NCBI RefSeq assembly: GCF_003634215.1
Contig: NZ_RBWX01000012.1
Coordinates: forward strand, 62,001-126,000
Origin: Sphingosinicella microcystinivorans
GTDB taxonomy: Bacteria > Pseudomonadota > Alphaproteobacteria > Sphingomonadales > Sphingomonadaceae
Direction: 5' to 3'
DNA length: 64,000 bases
The position numbers and the translations under genes were made by a program. Positions 55,025 to 63,490 of this stretch are shown here, in pieces. Every line of letters begins with the position of its first letter. Position 1 is the first letter of the stretch. Below the pieces are notes generated by a model. That model was not told the origin of the DNA, ran no database searches, and was given only the letters and a program-made list of their open reading frames with translations.

Positions 55025-56431
55025 GTGCGCAAGACATTCATGGGCGTGCGGCTGCGGCGGCTAAGGGAGGAGCGGAATCTCAAGCAGGTCGAACTCGCCT
55101 CCGCGCTTGGGATCTCCACGAGCTATCTGAACCAGATCGAGCAGAACCAGCGTCCGCTGACGGTGCCGGTGCTGCTTCGCATCAACGCCGCGTTCGGCGT
55201 CGACGTGCAGCTCTTTTCGGAAGCCGACGAGGCGAGGCTTATCGGCGAGGTTCGCGAGGTACTCTCCGACGAGGCGCAGACGGAGCATGTCGCGCTTGCC
55301 GAGGTGCGCGAGCTCGCGGCAAGCATGCCCGCGATCGCGCGCGCGCTCGTGTCCCTGCATCGCCGCCACCGCGAAGTCCTGGAGCGGGCGGAGGCGATGG
55401 CGGCGCAGCTTGGCGACGACTGGACGGGGGATGCCCCCGCGCGAACGCCGTTCGAGCAGGTTCGCGATTTCTTCTACGCCCGCCGCAATCACATCCCCGA
55501 ACTGGATGCGGCGGCGGAGCGGCTTTACGTCGAGGCCGGACTCGGCCCGCATTCGGTTCATGCCGGGCTCGTCCGACGGCTCGAACAGCGGCATGGCATC
55601 CGCGTCGTTCCGGACGACACCGACACGCTGCAGCGCCGGTTCGATCCGGGTGCGCGGACGCTCCATCTCGCCGCGCATCTGCGGCAGGGCCAGCAGGCCT
55701 TCCAGATGGCGACACAGATCGCCTTCCTCGAACTCGGCGACGTGATCGATACGCTTGCGTGCGATCCCGCCCTTGGCACCGAAGAGACGCAGAGTCTCTG
55801 CCGTATCGGTCTCGCCAACTATTTCGCCGGCGCCGTCCTTCTCCCCTATACTCCCTTCCTCCGGGCTGCCGAGGATAGCCGCTACGACATCGAACGGCTC
55901 AGCCGGCACTTCGGCGTCGGCTTCGAAACCATCTGCCACCGCCTCTCCACCCTCCAGCGCCCGGAAGCGCGCGGTGTCCCCTTCTTCCTCATCCGCGTCG
56001 ACCGTGCCGGCAACATCTCCAAGCGCCAGTCCGCCACCGACTTCCACTTCTCCCGCGTCGGCGGCACCTGTCCGCTGTGGAACGTCTACGAAGCCTTCGC
56101 TCAGCCCGGCCGCATCCTCACCCAGATCGCGCAGATGCCCGACGGCCGCACCTACCTCTGGATCGCACGCAGTGTGGGGCGCGGCGGCACCGGCTACGGC
56201 GAGCCGGGCAAGACCTTCGCCATCGGCCTCGGCTGTGACATCCGCCACGCGGAACGGCTGATCTATTCAAAAGGCATCGACCTAAAAGATTCAGGCTCGG
56301 CCACGCCCATCGGCGCCGGATGCAAGGTCTGCGAGCGCCCGTCCTGCCCACAGCGCGCGTTCCCGCCAATCGGGCGCGCTCTCGCCTCGGACCTCAATAG
56401 AAGCGGACCCATACCGTATGTTTTCACGTGA
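55025..56431 (+). CDS. Short-chain fatty acyl (ScfR/RamB/PrpR-type) XRE regulator
   Basis: Transcription factor of 468 residues. Residues 5-60 form an XRE helix-turn-helix (RLRRLREERNLKQVELASAL, then GISTSYLNQIEQNQRPLTV). The long C-terminal region is the short-chain fatty acyl regulator domain, which senses acyl-CoAs. The end carries a cysteine cluster (GLGCDIRHAE, GAGCKVCERPSC), matching the site where mycobacterial PrpR holds a 4Fe-4S cluster, so redox or iron sensing is possible. GTG at 55025 has GAAGG upstream. The context, divergent from prpDCB, indicates control of propionate catabolism. Confidence 0.9.
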   Translation: MRKTFMGVRLRRLREERNLKQVELASALGISTSYLNQIEQNQRPLTVPVLLRINAAFGVDVQLFSEADEARLIGEVREVLSDEAQTEHVALAEVRELAASMPAIARALVSLHRRHREVLERAEAMAAQLGDDWTGDAPARTPFEQVRDFFYARRNHIPELDAAAERLYVEAGLGPHSVHAGLVRRLEQRHGIRVVPDDTDTLQRRFDPGARTLHLAAHLRQGQQAFQMATQIAFLELGDVIDTLACDPALGTEETQSLCRIGLANYFAGAVLLPYTPFLRAAEDSRYDIERLSRHFGVGFETICHRLSTLQRPEARGVPFFLIRVDRAGNISKRQSATDFHFSRVGGTCPLWNVYEAFAQPGRILTQIAQMPDGRTYLWIARSVGRGGTGYGEPGKTFAIGLGCDIRHAERLIYSKGIDLKDSGSATPIGAGCKVCERPSCPQRAFPPIGRALASDLNRSGPIPYVFT

Positions 56432-56468
56432 TCGCACCAGGAAGAAGCGCCCATTGGAGCAAAGGCGA

Positions 56469-57629
56469 TCACTTCAGAGTGATCCGCAACGGGGTGTGCG
56501 GTTCGATCTGTGCATTGAGCACTTCGAAACTCATGGTGGGTCGCTGTTCACCGGCTTTGCTTTTGAACGCAAGAACCACTTCACCGTACACTGGAACAGT
56601 GATGAGCGCGCCTGCATCCATGATCGTATCGTCTCCGATACGGCGCAAAGAGAAAGGCGACGATGACGCATTGCGAAGGGCAATCCGACCAAAGCCAAAT
56701 GGGTCGCCGGGCTGCGAGATACTGACGACGTGAAGCGTCAACGCGCCCTCGACAATGGGGCGTACATCGCGTTCCCGACCAATAAGCGTATGGTTGTAAA
56801 GCGCCACGGTTCGACGAGACAGGAACGCCTGCTTGATGGCGGCTTCCGTCTTGTTCTCTGCCAGCACCAGCGTTGAGGTTCGCTGTTCAATACCCGTGCG
56901 GTCGAAGAAGCTCTGCTGCGTGCTGTGAAGATCCGAGCCGCCAACAATTGCCATGTCATGATCGAGCGCGAACCGGAAGGCGCTTTCCGAATATTGATCC
57001 GCATTGGCCACTTCAAGACCGTCGATGACTTTCCCATCGAGGAGCGCCTGGTGAAATGTCTGTGGTTCTGTTCGCCCCTGATCCCACCAGGAATGATTCC
57101 AGATGATCACCGCGTCCTGCGCTTTCGCACCCTGTACGGCTTTGCGCCAATCGACGCGCGGGGGGAGATTCTTTCGTGTCGGCAGGAGCAGCGCGTTCGC
57201 ATCGTTCAGGAAAATCGCGTTGAAGTGGCCGCTGTAGGTTCCGAGTGAAGCGTCCGGCTGGGCAATCTCGACGCCGTTTACAACCAGTATTTCAGGAGCA
57301 CCGCTGGCCGCTGCTTCATGTGTCACCTCGAACGCGCGATTGCGATCAAGATTTGGGAGATCTGCGAATTTCGGCTGATAATCGATGTGCTCTGTCACCG
57401 TGAGCATATCGAGACCGCTTTGTACCGCTTCGGACACGCGAATGTTCGGCCACACGGAGCCGTCGCTGAACACGGAATGGGTATGGGTATCAACGACCAG
57501 AACGTGGCTTCCATCCTGCGCAACAGGGAATGCGATTTTTCGCGTGTCCTGCAGGTCAGCTGCATTGGCTGGGAGGACGAATACACTGCAGGTGAGCAGC
57601 GCGCTGACGACTGTCGTTTTGAAACGCAT
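56469..57629 (-). CDS. Exported PHP-domain phosphoesterase
   Basis: Protein of about 386 residues with a signal peptide (VVSALLTCSVFVLPANA, cleaved near residue 24 from the ATG at 57629). The PHP metal site starts with VDTHTHSVFSDGSVWP and continues through TVTEHID, VVNGVEI, WNHSWWD and GGSDLHS; these His/Asp/Glu motifs are those of trinuclear-metal PHP phosphoesterases. The last 110 residues are a beta-rich accessory domain. The start with AAAGG in front is preferred over the longer frame that overlaps the receptor stop. An exported PHP enzyme behind a sigma/anti-sigma-controlled TBDR suggests hydrolysis of a phosphoester in the periplasm or at the cell surface. Confidence 0.87.
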   Translation of the reverse strand: MRFKTTVVSALLTCSVFVLPANAADLQDTRKIAFPVAQDGSHVLVVDTHTHSVFSDGSVWPNIRVSEAVQSGLDMLTVTEHIDYQPKFADLPNLDRNRAFEVTHEAAASGAPEILVVNGVEIAQPDASLGTYSGHFNAIFLNDANALLLPTRKNLPPRVDWRKAVQGAKAQDAVIIWNHSWWDQGRTEPQTFHQALLDGKVIDGLEVANADQYSESAFRFALDHDMAIVGGSDLHSTQQSFFDRTGIEQRTSTLVLAENKTEAAIKQAFLSRRTVALYNHTLIGRERDVRPIVEGALTLHVVSISQPGDPFGFGRIALRNASSSPFSLRRIGDDTIMDAGALITVPVYGEVVLAFKSKAGEQRPTMSFEVLNAQIEPHTPLRITLK

Positions 57630-57658
57630 TGCAAAACCTTTCTTGGTGCAGAGCGCGA

Positions 57659-60600
57659 TCACAGCTTCACCTTGACGGTCGTGTAGAAATACCGGCCCAC
57701 GACATCGTAATAGCCGCCGACATTCCAGCCCCCGCTGGCGCTCGGAACCTGGGGCGCTCCGGTGTTGAAGAGATTGTTCACGCCGAGCACGATCTTGTAT
57801 CGTTCGGCAACGTCCAGCCCGATGGAGATGTCCGTGTAGAGGTAGGGCCGTATCCTGTTGCCTTCCAACTGCTCCTCGATGTCAGTCAGGTCGATCTTGC
57901 CAGCGCTTACAAAGCGGTTGGTGAGCGCGAAAGAAATGTCTCGGACGTCGTAGTTCAGAAGCAGTGTCGCCTTGAATCTGGGTGTAACGGAATTTCCCAG
58001 GGTGTTGACGTCCCCGGCAGGTTGCCCCGGCGTCGTTTCGAAGAGGCGCTTCGTCATCAGCGATCCCATCAACCCCGCATGGAAGTTGCCTTCGCCCAGC
58101 ATGCTGCGGTAGTTCGCGCTAAAGTCGAACCCTCTGGCATTCAGCTTCTGCGCATTGATCAGGAAGGTGTTGACGGAGACCAGCTTGTGCGTAGCGGGGT
58201 CGCGCGTCTGCGCGGCGCAAAAGGGATTGTCGATACTCGGCAGATCGACGCACAGGTTGTAGAGCGTTGCCGCGCTGAACGATGCGATCACGCCATCGAT
58301 GCCGATGTCCCAGTAGTCGGCACTCAGATCGAAGCCCGGCAGGAATTTCGGCCTTACGATCACACCGAGTGTCAGGCTGTTTGAGGTTTCAGGGGCGAGA
58401 TCGGGATTGCCGCCGCTGGAAACCGTGGGGCCATCGGAATAGGCCGGGATCGGGCTGGAAATGCCAAGCGCCGCACAGTTCGCCGCGCGGGTCGGGGACG
58501 CATTATAATTGCCGATCGAACTGCAGGGATCTATCGGCTGGCCGCTCGCGACAAAACGCTGCGGCGCATAAAGTTCACCGAAATTCGGCGCCCGCACACT
58601 GCGCGAGCGCACGCCGCGGAATGTGATCCCTTCGATCGGCTCCCAAGAACCGCCCGCTTTCCATGTGCTCGTCGTGATCCCCGTGCTGTAGTCGGAGTAA
58701 CGATAGGCGCCTTCAATCTCCAGGCGATGCGCGAAGGGCAAATCGCCCAGGATCGGAACAACCACTTCCGTATAGGCTTCCGATACGCTTTGCGATGCGT
58801 CGATCGGTGTTTGGAAGGCGTCGATACCCAGAGGCGAATGCGTGAAATCACCCTGCTGCGCCAGGCCGTCTCCGCGCATCTCGATCGTTTCGCGGCGGTA
58901 TTCGGCCCCGGCCACGATGACGAGCGGCCCATAAGGCAAATCGAAAATGTCACCAGAGATGTTGCCGCCCACGATGTTCTGGGTGTTGGTCCGCCGGGTA
59001 ACCGGCTGATAGCCAAACAGCCAGTTGTGCTGCGCTTCATTCAGGGGTTGCTGGCTGAAGATGCTGAAAGGCACGCAGCCCTGTGCGCGCGCCGTGGAAT
59101 CCCGACAAATCGCCTGACCGGTGAGCGGATCGGCAATCGCATCCCGAGCTGCCGCATAACGCGAAACCTGGGGAATCCCGACGTACGTGATTTCGTCGGT
59201 TGAACGACCGTACTGCCAGAAAGCATCCCACTTCAGCCTGCCGAGCGCACCCGAGAGCCCGGAGTTGACGGTAAAAGTGTCGCGGTCGTGTCTGGCCTGA
59301 ATGAGCGGGAAATTGGCATAGCTCCGTTCAATGGCGAGTTCGCTCAATCCGTTGTCGACCATGATGGTGCGCAGGAAATCCGGCAGGTAAGGATTGTCGA
59401 GATAGGCCCTGTCTCCGCCGCGGCCGCCCGCCTGATTGGCGCGGAGATCCTGACGAAAAAGATTGATGTAGGTCGCGTCGTAGAGCGAACGACCGTAGTC
59501 GATGCGGCCATGCCATTCGATCGCATCAGTCAGCTTGTAAGCAACCTTGGAAATGAACGCGTAGGATTCATAATCGCCCTGCAGCCGTTGGCGTTCATAG
59601 AAGTTGGCGCCGTCGCCACCATCAAACATCGACTCCGGTACGATCACCGTACCGGCGTGAAATGCGACCGGACCATTTTCATTGAATGTGTAGCGCTTGC
59701 CGTTCAGCAGGTAGCTTGGGTCATAGCCCACAGTTTGGCTGCGCTGATTGCGATACATGATGAGATCGGGAATGCCGTCATTTGGTCCCGTGTTCGCGGG
59801 ATTGGCCCAGATCTGAGACAGGTTTCTTGAAAACCGTCGGTCTTTCGAGAGAATCTCTCCGACGTTTGTATAGGTTCCGCCAATGATGAAGGAGCCGCGA
59901 TCATTGGCGAAGTTCCCGCCCGTCGCGATCGAGGCACGGGTCTGAAGTCCATCGCCCTTTTGGCTGATCCCCTGATTGAAGGAGATATGCAGCCCGTCCA
60001 GATAATCCTTCGTGATCACATTCGTCACGCCCGTGACGGCATCGGCACCATAAACGGCAGCCGCTCCGCCGGTAACAACTTCGACGCGATCGATCATCAC
60101 GCTGGGGATCATGCCGATATCCACCGCGGAACTGCCGTTGGAAGCGGAAACGCGCCGCCTGCTGTCAACCAGTGTCAGGCTGCGCTCTGCGCCGAGGCCA
60201 CGCAGGTCAACGAACGAAGCGCCCGCATTCTGATTGCTGACGGCGTTGTTGAACCCCAGGCCCGGAGCGACGGCCGGATTGAGTTGCAAAGCGTCGTAGG
60301 CGCTGAACCGGCCTGCCCGTTCCGCCTGCTGCATGTTGACGACGCTGATCGGCATCGGCGATTCCAGCTCCGGTCGCGCGATGCGTGATCCGGTGACAAC
60401 GATCGTCTCACTATTGCCTGCAGCGCCAATGTCTTCGCCAGATGCGACCTGCGTGTCTGCCACCGCCTGTCGCTCGATCGGTGCGATATCTGCACTGGAT
60501 TTCGAGGGCCGGGCATCCTGAATGATCAGGAACGCATCTCCGCGCTTCTGATAGGTGAGCCCAGACCCGCGGAGAAGCTGCGTCAGCGCAGCCTGTACAG

Positions 60601-60826
60601 AAGACACACTCCTGATCGCTTGCGCCTTCTTTCCCTTAAGCAACGTCTGATCGACCAGTATCTGCACGCCGGTCTGACGCGACAGTGCATTCAGTGAAGA
60701 CTCCAGACTATCAGACGGAAGTGTGATGCTGCTTTGCGCCAATGCCGGTGCGGTTGCGCAAACGGCGCCAATAGCAAGCGCGAAAGCGGAGACACCCGCG
60801 CGAAACGAGTCCTGGAACGTGGACAC
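57659..60826 (-). CDS. TonB-dependent transducer with N-terminal STN signalling domain
   Basis: Receptor of about 1055 residues that both imports a ligand and signals to FecR. After a signal peptide (VSAFALAIGAVCATAPALAQ, cleavage near residue 31) comes an STN domain of about 50 residues (SLESSLNALSRQTGVQILVDQ through GLTYQKRGDAFLIIQD). The TonB box (SETIVVTGSRIARPELESPM) follows, then the plug (VEVVTGGAAAVYGADAVTGVTN) and a large barrel ending in FYTTVKVKL. It is the FecA/FpvA architecture. GTG 60826, with AGGGGAA upstream, is chosen; the frame is open to 60892. It lies downstream of fecR and upstream of the PHP enzyme. Confidence 0.9.
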   Translation of the reverse strand: MSTFQDSFRAGVSAFALAIGAVCATAPALAQSSITLPSDSLESSLNALSRQTGVQILVDQTLLKGKKAQAIRSVSSVQAALTQLLRGSGLTYQKRGDAFLIIQDARPSKSSADIAPIERQAVADTQVASGEDIGAAGNSETIVVTGSRIARPELESPMPISVVNMQQAERAGRFSAYDALQLNPAVAPGLGFNNAVSNQNAGASFVDLRGLGAERSLTLVDSRRRVSASNGSSAVDIGMIPSVMIDRVEVVTGGAAAVYGADAVTGVTNVITKDYLDGLHISFNQGISQKGDGLQTRASIATGGNFANDRGSFIIGGTYTNVGEILSKDRRFSRNLSQIWANPANTGPNDGIPDLIMYRNQRSQTVGYDPSYLLNGKRYTFNENGPVAFHAGTVIVPESMFDGGDGANFYERQRLQGDYESYAFISKVAYKLTDAIEWHGRIDYGRSLYDATYINLFRQDLRANQAGGRGGDRAYLDNPYLPDFLRTIMVDNGLSELAIERSYANFPLIQARHDRDTFTVNSGLSGALGRLKWDAFWQYGRSTDEITYVGIPQVSRYAAARDAIADPLTGQAICRDSTARAQGCVPFSIFSQQPLNEAQHNWLFGYQPVTRRTNTQNIVGGNISGDIFDLPYGPLVIVAGAEYRRETIEMRGDGLAQQGDFTHSPLGIDAFQTPIDASQSVSEAYTEVVVPILGDLPFAHRLEIEGAYRYSDYSTGITTSTWKAGGSWEPIEGITFRGVRSRSVRAPNFGELYAPQRFVASGQPIDPCSSIGNYNASPTRAANCAALGISSPIPAYSDGPTVSSGGNPDLAPETSNSLTLGVIVRPKFLPGFDLSADYWDIGIDGVIASFSAATLYNLCVDLPSIDNPFCAAQTRDPATHKLVSVNTFLINAQKLNARGFDFSANYRSMLGEGNFHAGLMGSLMTKRLFETTPGQPAGDVNTLGNSVTPRFKATLLLNYDVRDISFALTNRFVSAGKIDLTDIEEQLEGNRIRPYLYTDISIGLDVAERYKIVLGVNNLFNTGAPQVPSASGGWNVGGYYDVVGRYFYTTVKVKL

Positions 60827-60832
60827 TGTGTA

Positions 60833-60866
60833 TTCCCCTGTGCCTAAGTGAATGGGTTCAGGGGAA
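60833..60866 (-). promoter_or_regulatory. Hairpin enclosing the ribosome-binding site of the STN receptor
   Basis: An exact eight-base inverted repeat, TTCCCCTG at 60833-60840 and CAGGGGAA at 60859-60866, with an 18-base loop. On the minus-strand transcript the copy nearest the GTG start is CAGGGGAA, the ribosome-binding site itself, so the stem would hide it. This may act as a translational gate for the receptor. Confidence 0.55.
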
Positions 60867-60944
60867 AGACGCGGCAGGTTTCCAAACTTCACAAAGTTTC
60901 TTGTTGTCGTTTTGTGACAAGCCCGGCGGGCGGCCGAACATTGG

Positions 60945-61883
60945 CTATTTCCGCGATATCACCAATGCCTGATCGGTCTGGCGAAGCTGAAAGCCATGCG
61001 TGATTGCAAGATTCTGAAGCTGGCCGATGGGATCGGTCAGCCGGATCCTGCCGCTTACGCGCTTGTCGCCGAGGCTTTCGGCGATCTCTATGGGCAACGG
61101 AGAGAGACTCTGCAGATCGGCAACCACCTGTTGCAACGATGCGCCCCGATATTCCACCCACTCCCTGCGCCAGTTGGCGACACGGCCTGTCACATCGGCT
61201 GTTCTGGCCAAGCCCCGCTGGTCCAATACTGCAGCCTGTTGCGCGGTAAGGCTGATCGGCTTGTTGAACCAGCCATCCTCGCCGAACCGAACCACGCCCG
61301 ATGCCACGGAAACGCGGACATCCTCTTGCCGTTTCAAGACCTCGAAGCTTGTTCCGAGAACCACGACATGGGCCTCGCCCGTCTCGACCCGGAACGGCCG
61401 CGCCTTGTCATGGGTGACATCAGCGAAGATCGTGCCGCGTGTCAGTTCGACCACGCGGGCGTGATCGGTATAGCGAACTCTCACGTCGGCATCTCTTGCC
61501 AGCGTGAGCTGCGTGCCATCTGCCAGCACGACCTCGCGGATACGCCCCTCCGCCACTGTATATCTTTGCGGCGAAGCCAGGTTCAATTCCACCAGCGGGA
61601 CGATTTTATAGCCGCCCGCGAGAACCACGAGAGCGGCTGCGCCGCCTGCCAGCCAGGCGCGGGCCGCGCCTCTGCGCTTGTAGGTGCGTAGGGCAGCGTC
61701 CATGTCAGACCCCATAATGCGCTGCCACATCGTTTCGAATGCGCGCCGACGACCTGGATCTCCCGCAAGCCACGCATCAAAGGCGGCTTCATCGAAGGCT
61801 TCGTCGTCCATGCGACGCTCAACCCATTGAGCGGCTTCCCATTTTATGGTGCTAGTCTCTGACAGGGCCGCCTCGTTTCTCAA
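60945..61883 (-). CDS. FecR family anti-sigma/signal transducer
   Basis: Single-span inner-membrane regulator of about 312 residues. The cytoplasmic N-terminus (AAQWVERRMDDEAFDEAAFDAWLAGDPGRRRAFETMW, seen in parts) binds the sigma factor. A membrane helix follows (AWLAGGAAALVVLAGGYKIV, about residues 75-95). The periplasmic FecR domain contains VVLADGTQLTLARDADVRV and the C-terminal secretin/TonB-like part ends in QLRQTDQALVISRK. No ATG gives a plausible start; a TTG at 61883 inside the sigma gene's 3' end is the best guess, giving an overlap of about 32 bases. It should carry the receptor's signal to the ECF sigma factor. Confidence 0.85.
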   Translation of the reverse strand: MRNEAALSETSTIKWEAAQWVERRMDDEAFDEAAFDAWLAGDPGRRRAFETMWQRIMGSDMDAALRTYKRRGAARAWLAGGAAALVVLAGGYKIVPLVELNLASPQRYTVAEGRIREVVLADGTQLTLARDADVRVRYTDHARVVELTRGTIFADVTHDKARPFRVETGEAHVVVLGTSFEVLKRQEDVRVSVASGVVRFGEDGWFNKPISLTAQQAAVLDQRGLARTADVTGRVANWRREWVEYRGASLQQVVADLQSLSPLPIEIAESLGDKRVSGRIRLTDPIGQLQNLAITHGFQLRQTDQALVISRK

Positions 61884-62367
61884 GCCTCTCGATTGCAGCG
61901 TCAAGATCAAGGATGGCGCGGGCAACGTGATTGCTCACAGCGCTTGGCGAAACCCCGAGCGCCTCCCCCACCTCTGCCGCCGATTGACCATGCACACGTC
62001 GCCGGATGAAAATCTCCCGGCGTAGACCGGGCATTGTCTTGAGAATGTTTGCAACGATCTCGATCAGCTGTCGCCGTTCCAGCTGCTGGTCGGCAGTAGG
62101 CATGGGACACACGGCTGTGTCGGCGAGCTCAACGACCGGAACGCGCGCGGCACGACGAAAATGGTCCCGGATCAGGTTGAGCGAAATACGGCGGAGCAGG
62201 GCGGGTACACTGCTTACGGCGCTGTCCGGCTTGGCCTCGAAAGTCAGCAGGCGAAGATACGCCTCCTGCACGATATCCTCGCTGAGAACCGAGTCGCGTA
62301 CCTGCCGCCCCACATATCGCAGCAATTCTGTGCGTTGCGCGGTCAGCTGTGCGGCGTCTGAACTCAT
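61852..62367 (-). CDS. ECF RNA polymerase sigma factor, FecI-like
   Basis: Group IV sigma factor of 171 residues. Region 2 shows YVGRQVRDSVLSEDIVQEAYLRLL and the core-binding helix LLRRISLNLIRDHFRRA. Region 4 has LPG-like GLRREIFIRRRVHGQSAAEVGEALGVSPSAVSNHVARAI, the -35-binding HTH (cited in parts: HGQSAAEVGEALGVSPS). It is FecI-type by its context with FecR and an STN-TBDR immediately downstream. It would direct transcription of the receptor-PHP genes when the ligand is bound. Overlap with fecR indicates coupled synthesis of sigma and anti-sigma. Confidence 0.9.
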   Translation of the reverse strand: MSSDAAQLTAQRTELLRYVGRQVRDSVLSEDIVQEAYLRLLTFEAKPDSAVSSVPALLRRISLNLIRDHFRRAARVPVVELADTAVCPMPTADQQLERRQLIEIVANILKTMPGLRREIFIRRRVHGQSAAEVGEALGVSPSAVSNHVARAILDLDAAIERLEKRGGPVRD

Positions 62368-62577
62368 TGCCGCAGTGCAGTATGGGTTTAATGTGACAAT
62401 GAGGTTTCGTTGCCAGGGGCGAACGCAACGCCGACATTCCGGGCATCAGGCAGGAAAGCCTTCCTAGAGTACGGTGTGGGAAACGACCCCAAGGCGTAGT
62501 CTACGTCGCCGTGAGCGATCTCGTCGTTCAGCGAAGGCCGATGTGTGGGAGGGGATCAAGTGTGGTCCCCCGCAGTC

Positions 62578-63423
62578 CTAACGTGGCTGGCACCGGTAAA
62601 GGATGCGATTCACGGCTTCGGCAATCTCCTTTCGATCCACGCCGGGCAGAAAGTTGATCCGATAATGTCGGCGCTCGATTTCAGACGACTTTACGGTGAC
62701 GGATCGCTCGCCGATCCGAGCGCTTTTGACCCCATACCAGAGGAGGGCGATTGCTCCGCTTTCCTGTCGCTTATAGGGATAAAAACCGCTGCCTCCGATC
62801 AAATGATCCACCGAAAAGTTCGACCAGCAAAGATTGCTTTTGGGAAACTGGGCGGACGCTTCCTTGTCGAACGCGAGTTCCTGCCACCAGATCCGATTGC
62901 CGTTGTTATCCTCTTGCCATTCCTCGATCGAGGAAATCCTCGGGCCAAGCCGTTGCTCGAACAACAGTTCCGGCGGCTGGACTTTCAGATCGTGAATTTG
63001 GGCAATGCAATTTTGGTAAGGAGCAAAATCGCTATCGGTTTCACCCGGCATCAGGGTCGAATGAAAGATCTCCGAAAGTCGCCCGCCTTCGGTTTTCGAA
63101 GGGCATTTGCCGTTCGCCAGATAGCCCGATACGAACCCTTCCACGTCGAGCCCGAAATTGCAGCGGTTTTGCAGTATCAACGAATAGCCGTTCGCGGGAT
63201 CCTGCAACATCACGATGCAGGACAGCAATGGAGCATTATCCTCAGCCCCCAGATACAGGCTCCTCGGCGGCGTGGCTGCGGAGGCAAGGCCTGCGATCTC
63301 GGCAGCTTCGGCAGCAGTCGGAAGTTGGCGCGAATATTCGGGCGCCTGAAACCACTGCGCTTGCACGGTCTGGGCGCACAGCAGAAGGCAGGTCATGATC
63401 GCGGTCGATACACGGCGCCACAT
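62578..63423 (-). CDS. Hypothetical exported protein
   Basis: Unrecognised protein of 281 residues. ATG at 63423 (MWRRVSTAIM) gives a signal peptide (AIMTCLLLCAQTVQAQ, cut near residue 23); the longer open frame upstream overlaps the neighbouring gene and is not credible. The mature part is rich in Trp and aromatic residues (IEEWQEDNNGNRIWWQELAF near residue 175) and has several cysteines (LLSCIVML, NRCNFGL, NGKCPSK, YQNCIAQ, LYRCQPR), which suggests a disulfide-stabilised periplasmic protein. A gap of 67 bases separates it from the TonB-C-like gene upstream, and the two may be an operon. Confidence 0.62.
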   Translation of the reverse strand: MWRRVSTAIMTCLLLCAQTVQAQWFQAPEYSRQLPTAAEAAEIAGLASAATPPRSLYLGAEDNAPLLSCIVMLQDPANGYSLILQNRCNFGLDVEGFVSGYLANGKCPSKTEGGRLSEIFHSTLMPGETDSDFAPYQNCIAQIHDLKVQPPELLFEQRLGPRISSIEEWQEDNNGNRIWWQELAFDKEASAQFPKSNLCWSNFSVDHLIGGSGFYPYKRQESGAIALLWYGVKSARIGERSVTVKSSEIERRHYRINFLPGVDRKEIAEAVNRILYRCQPR

Positions 63424-63490
63424 GGCGTTCGGCACGCCGGTCACGCTGGCTTTATCGGACGGCGCGCCGATGATGTCTCCGGTGGGCACG

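Noticed and set aside
62546-62577. GGGGA/TCCCC inverted repeat near the end of the exported protein gene
   Set aside because: Only five pairs with a ten-base loop and no U-run on either strand.
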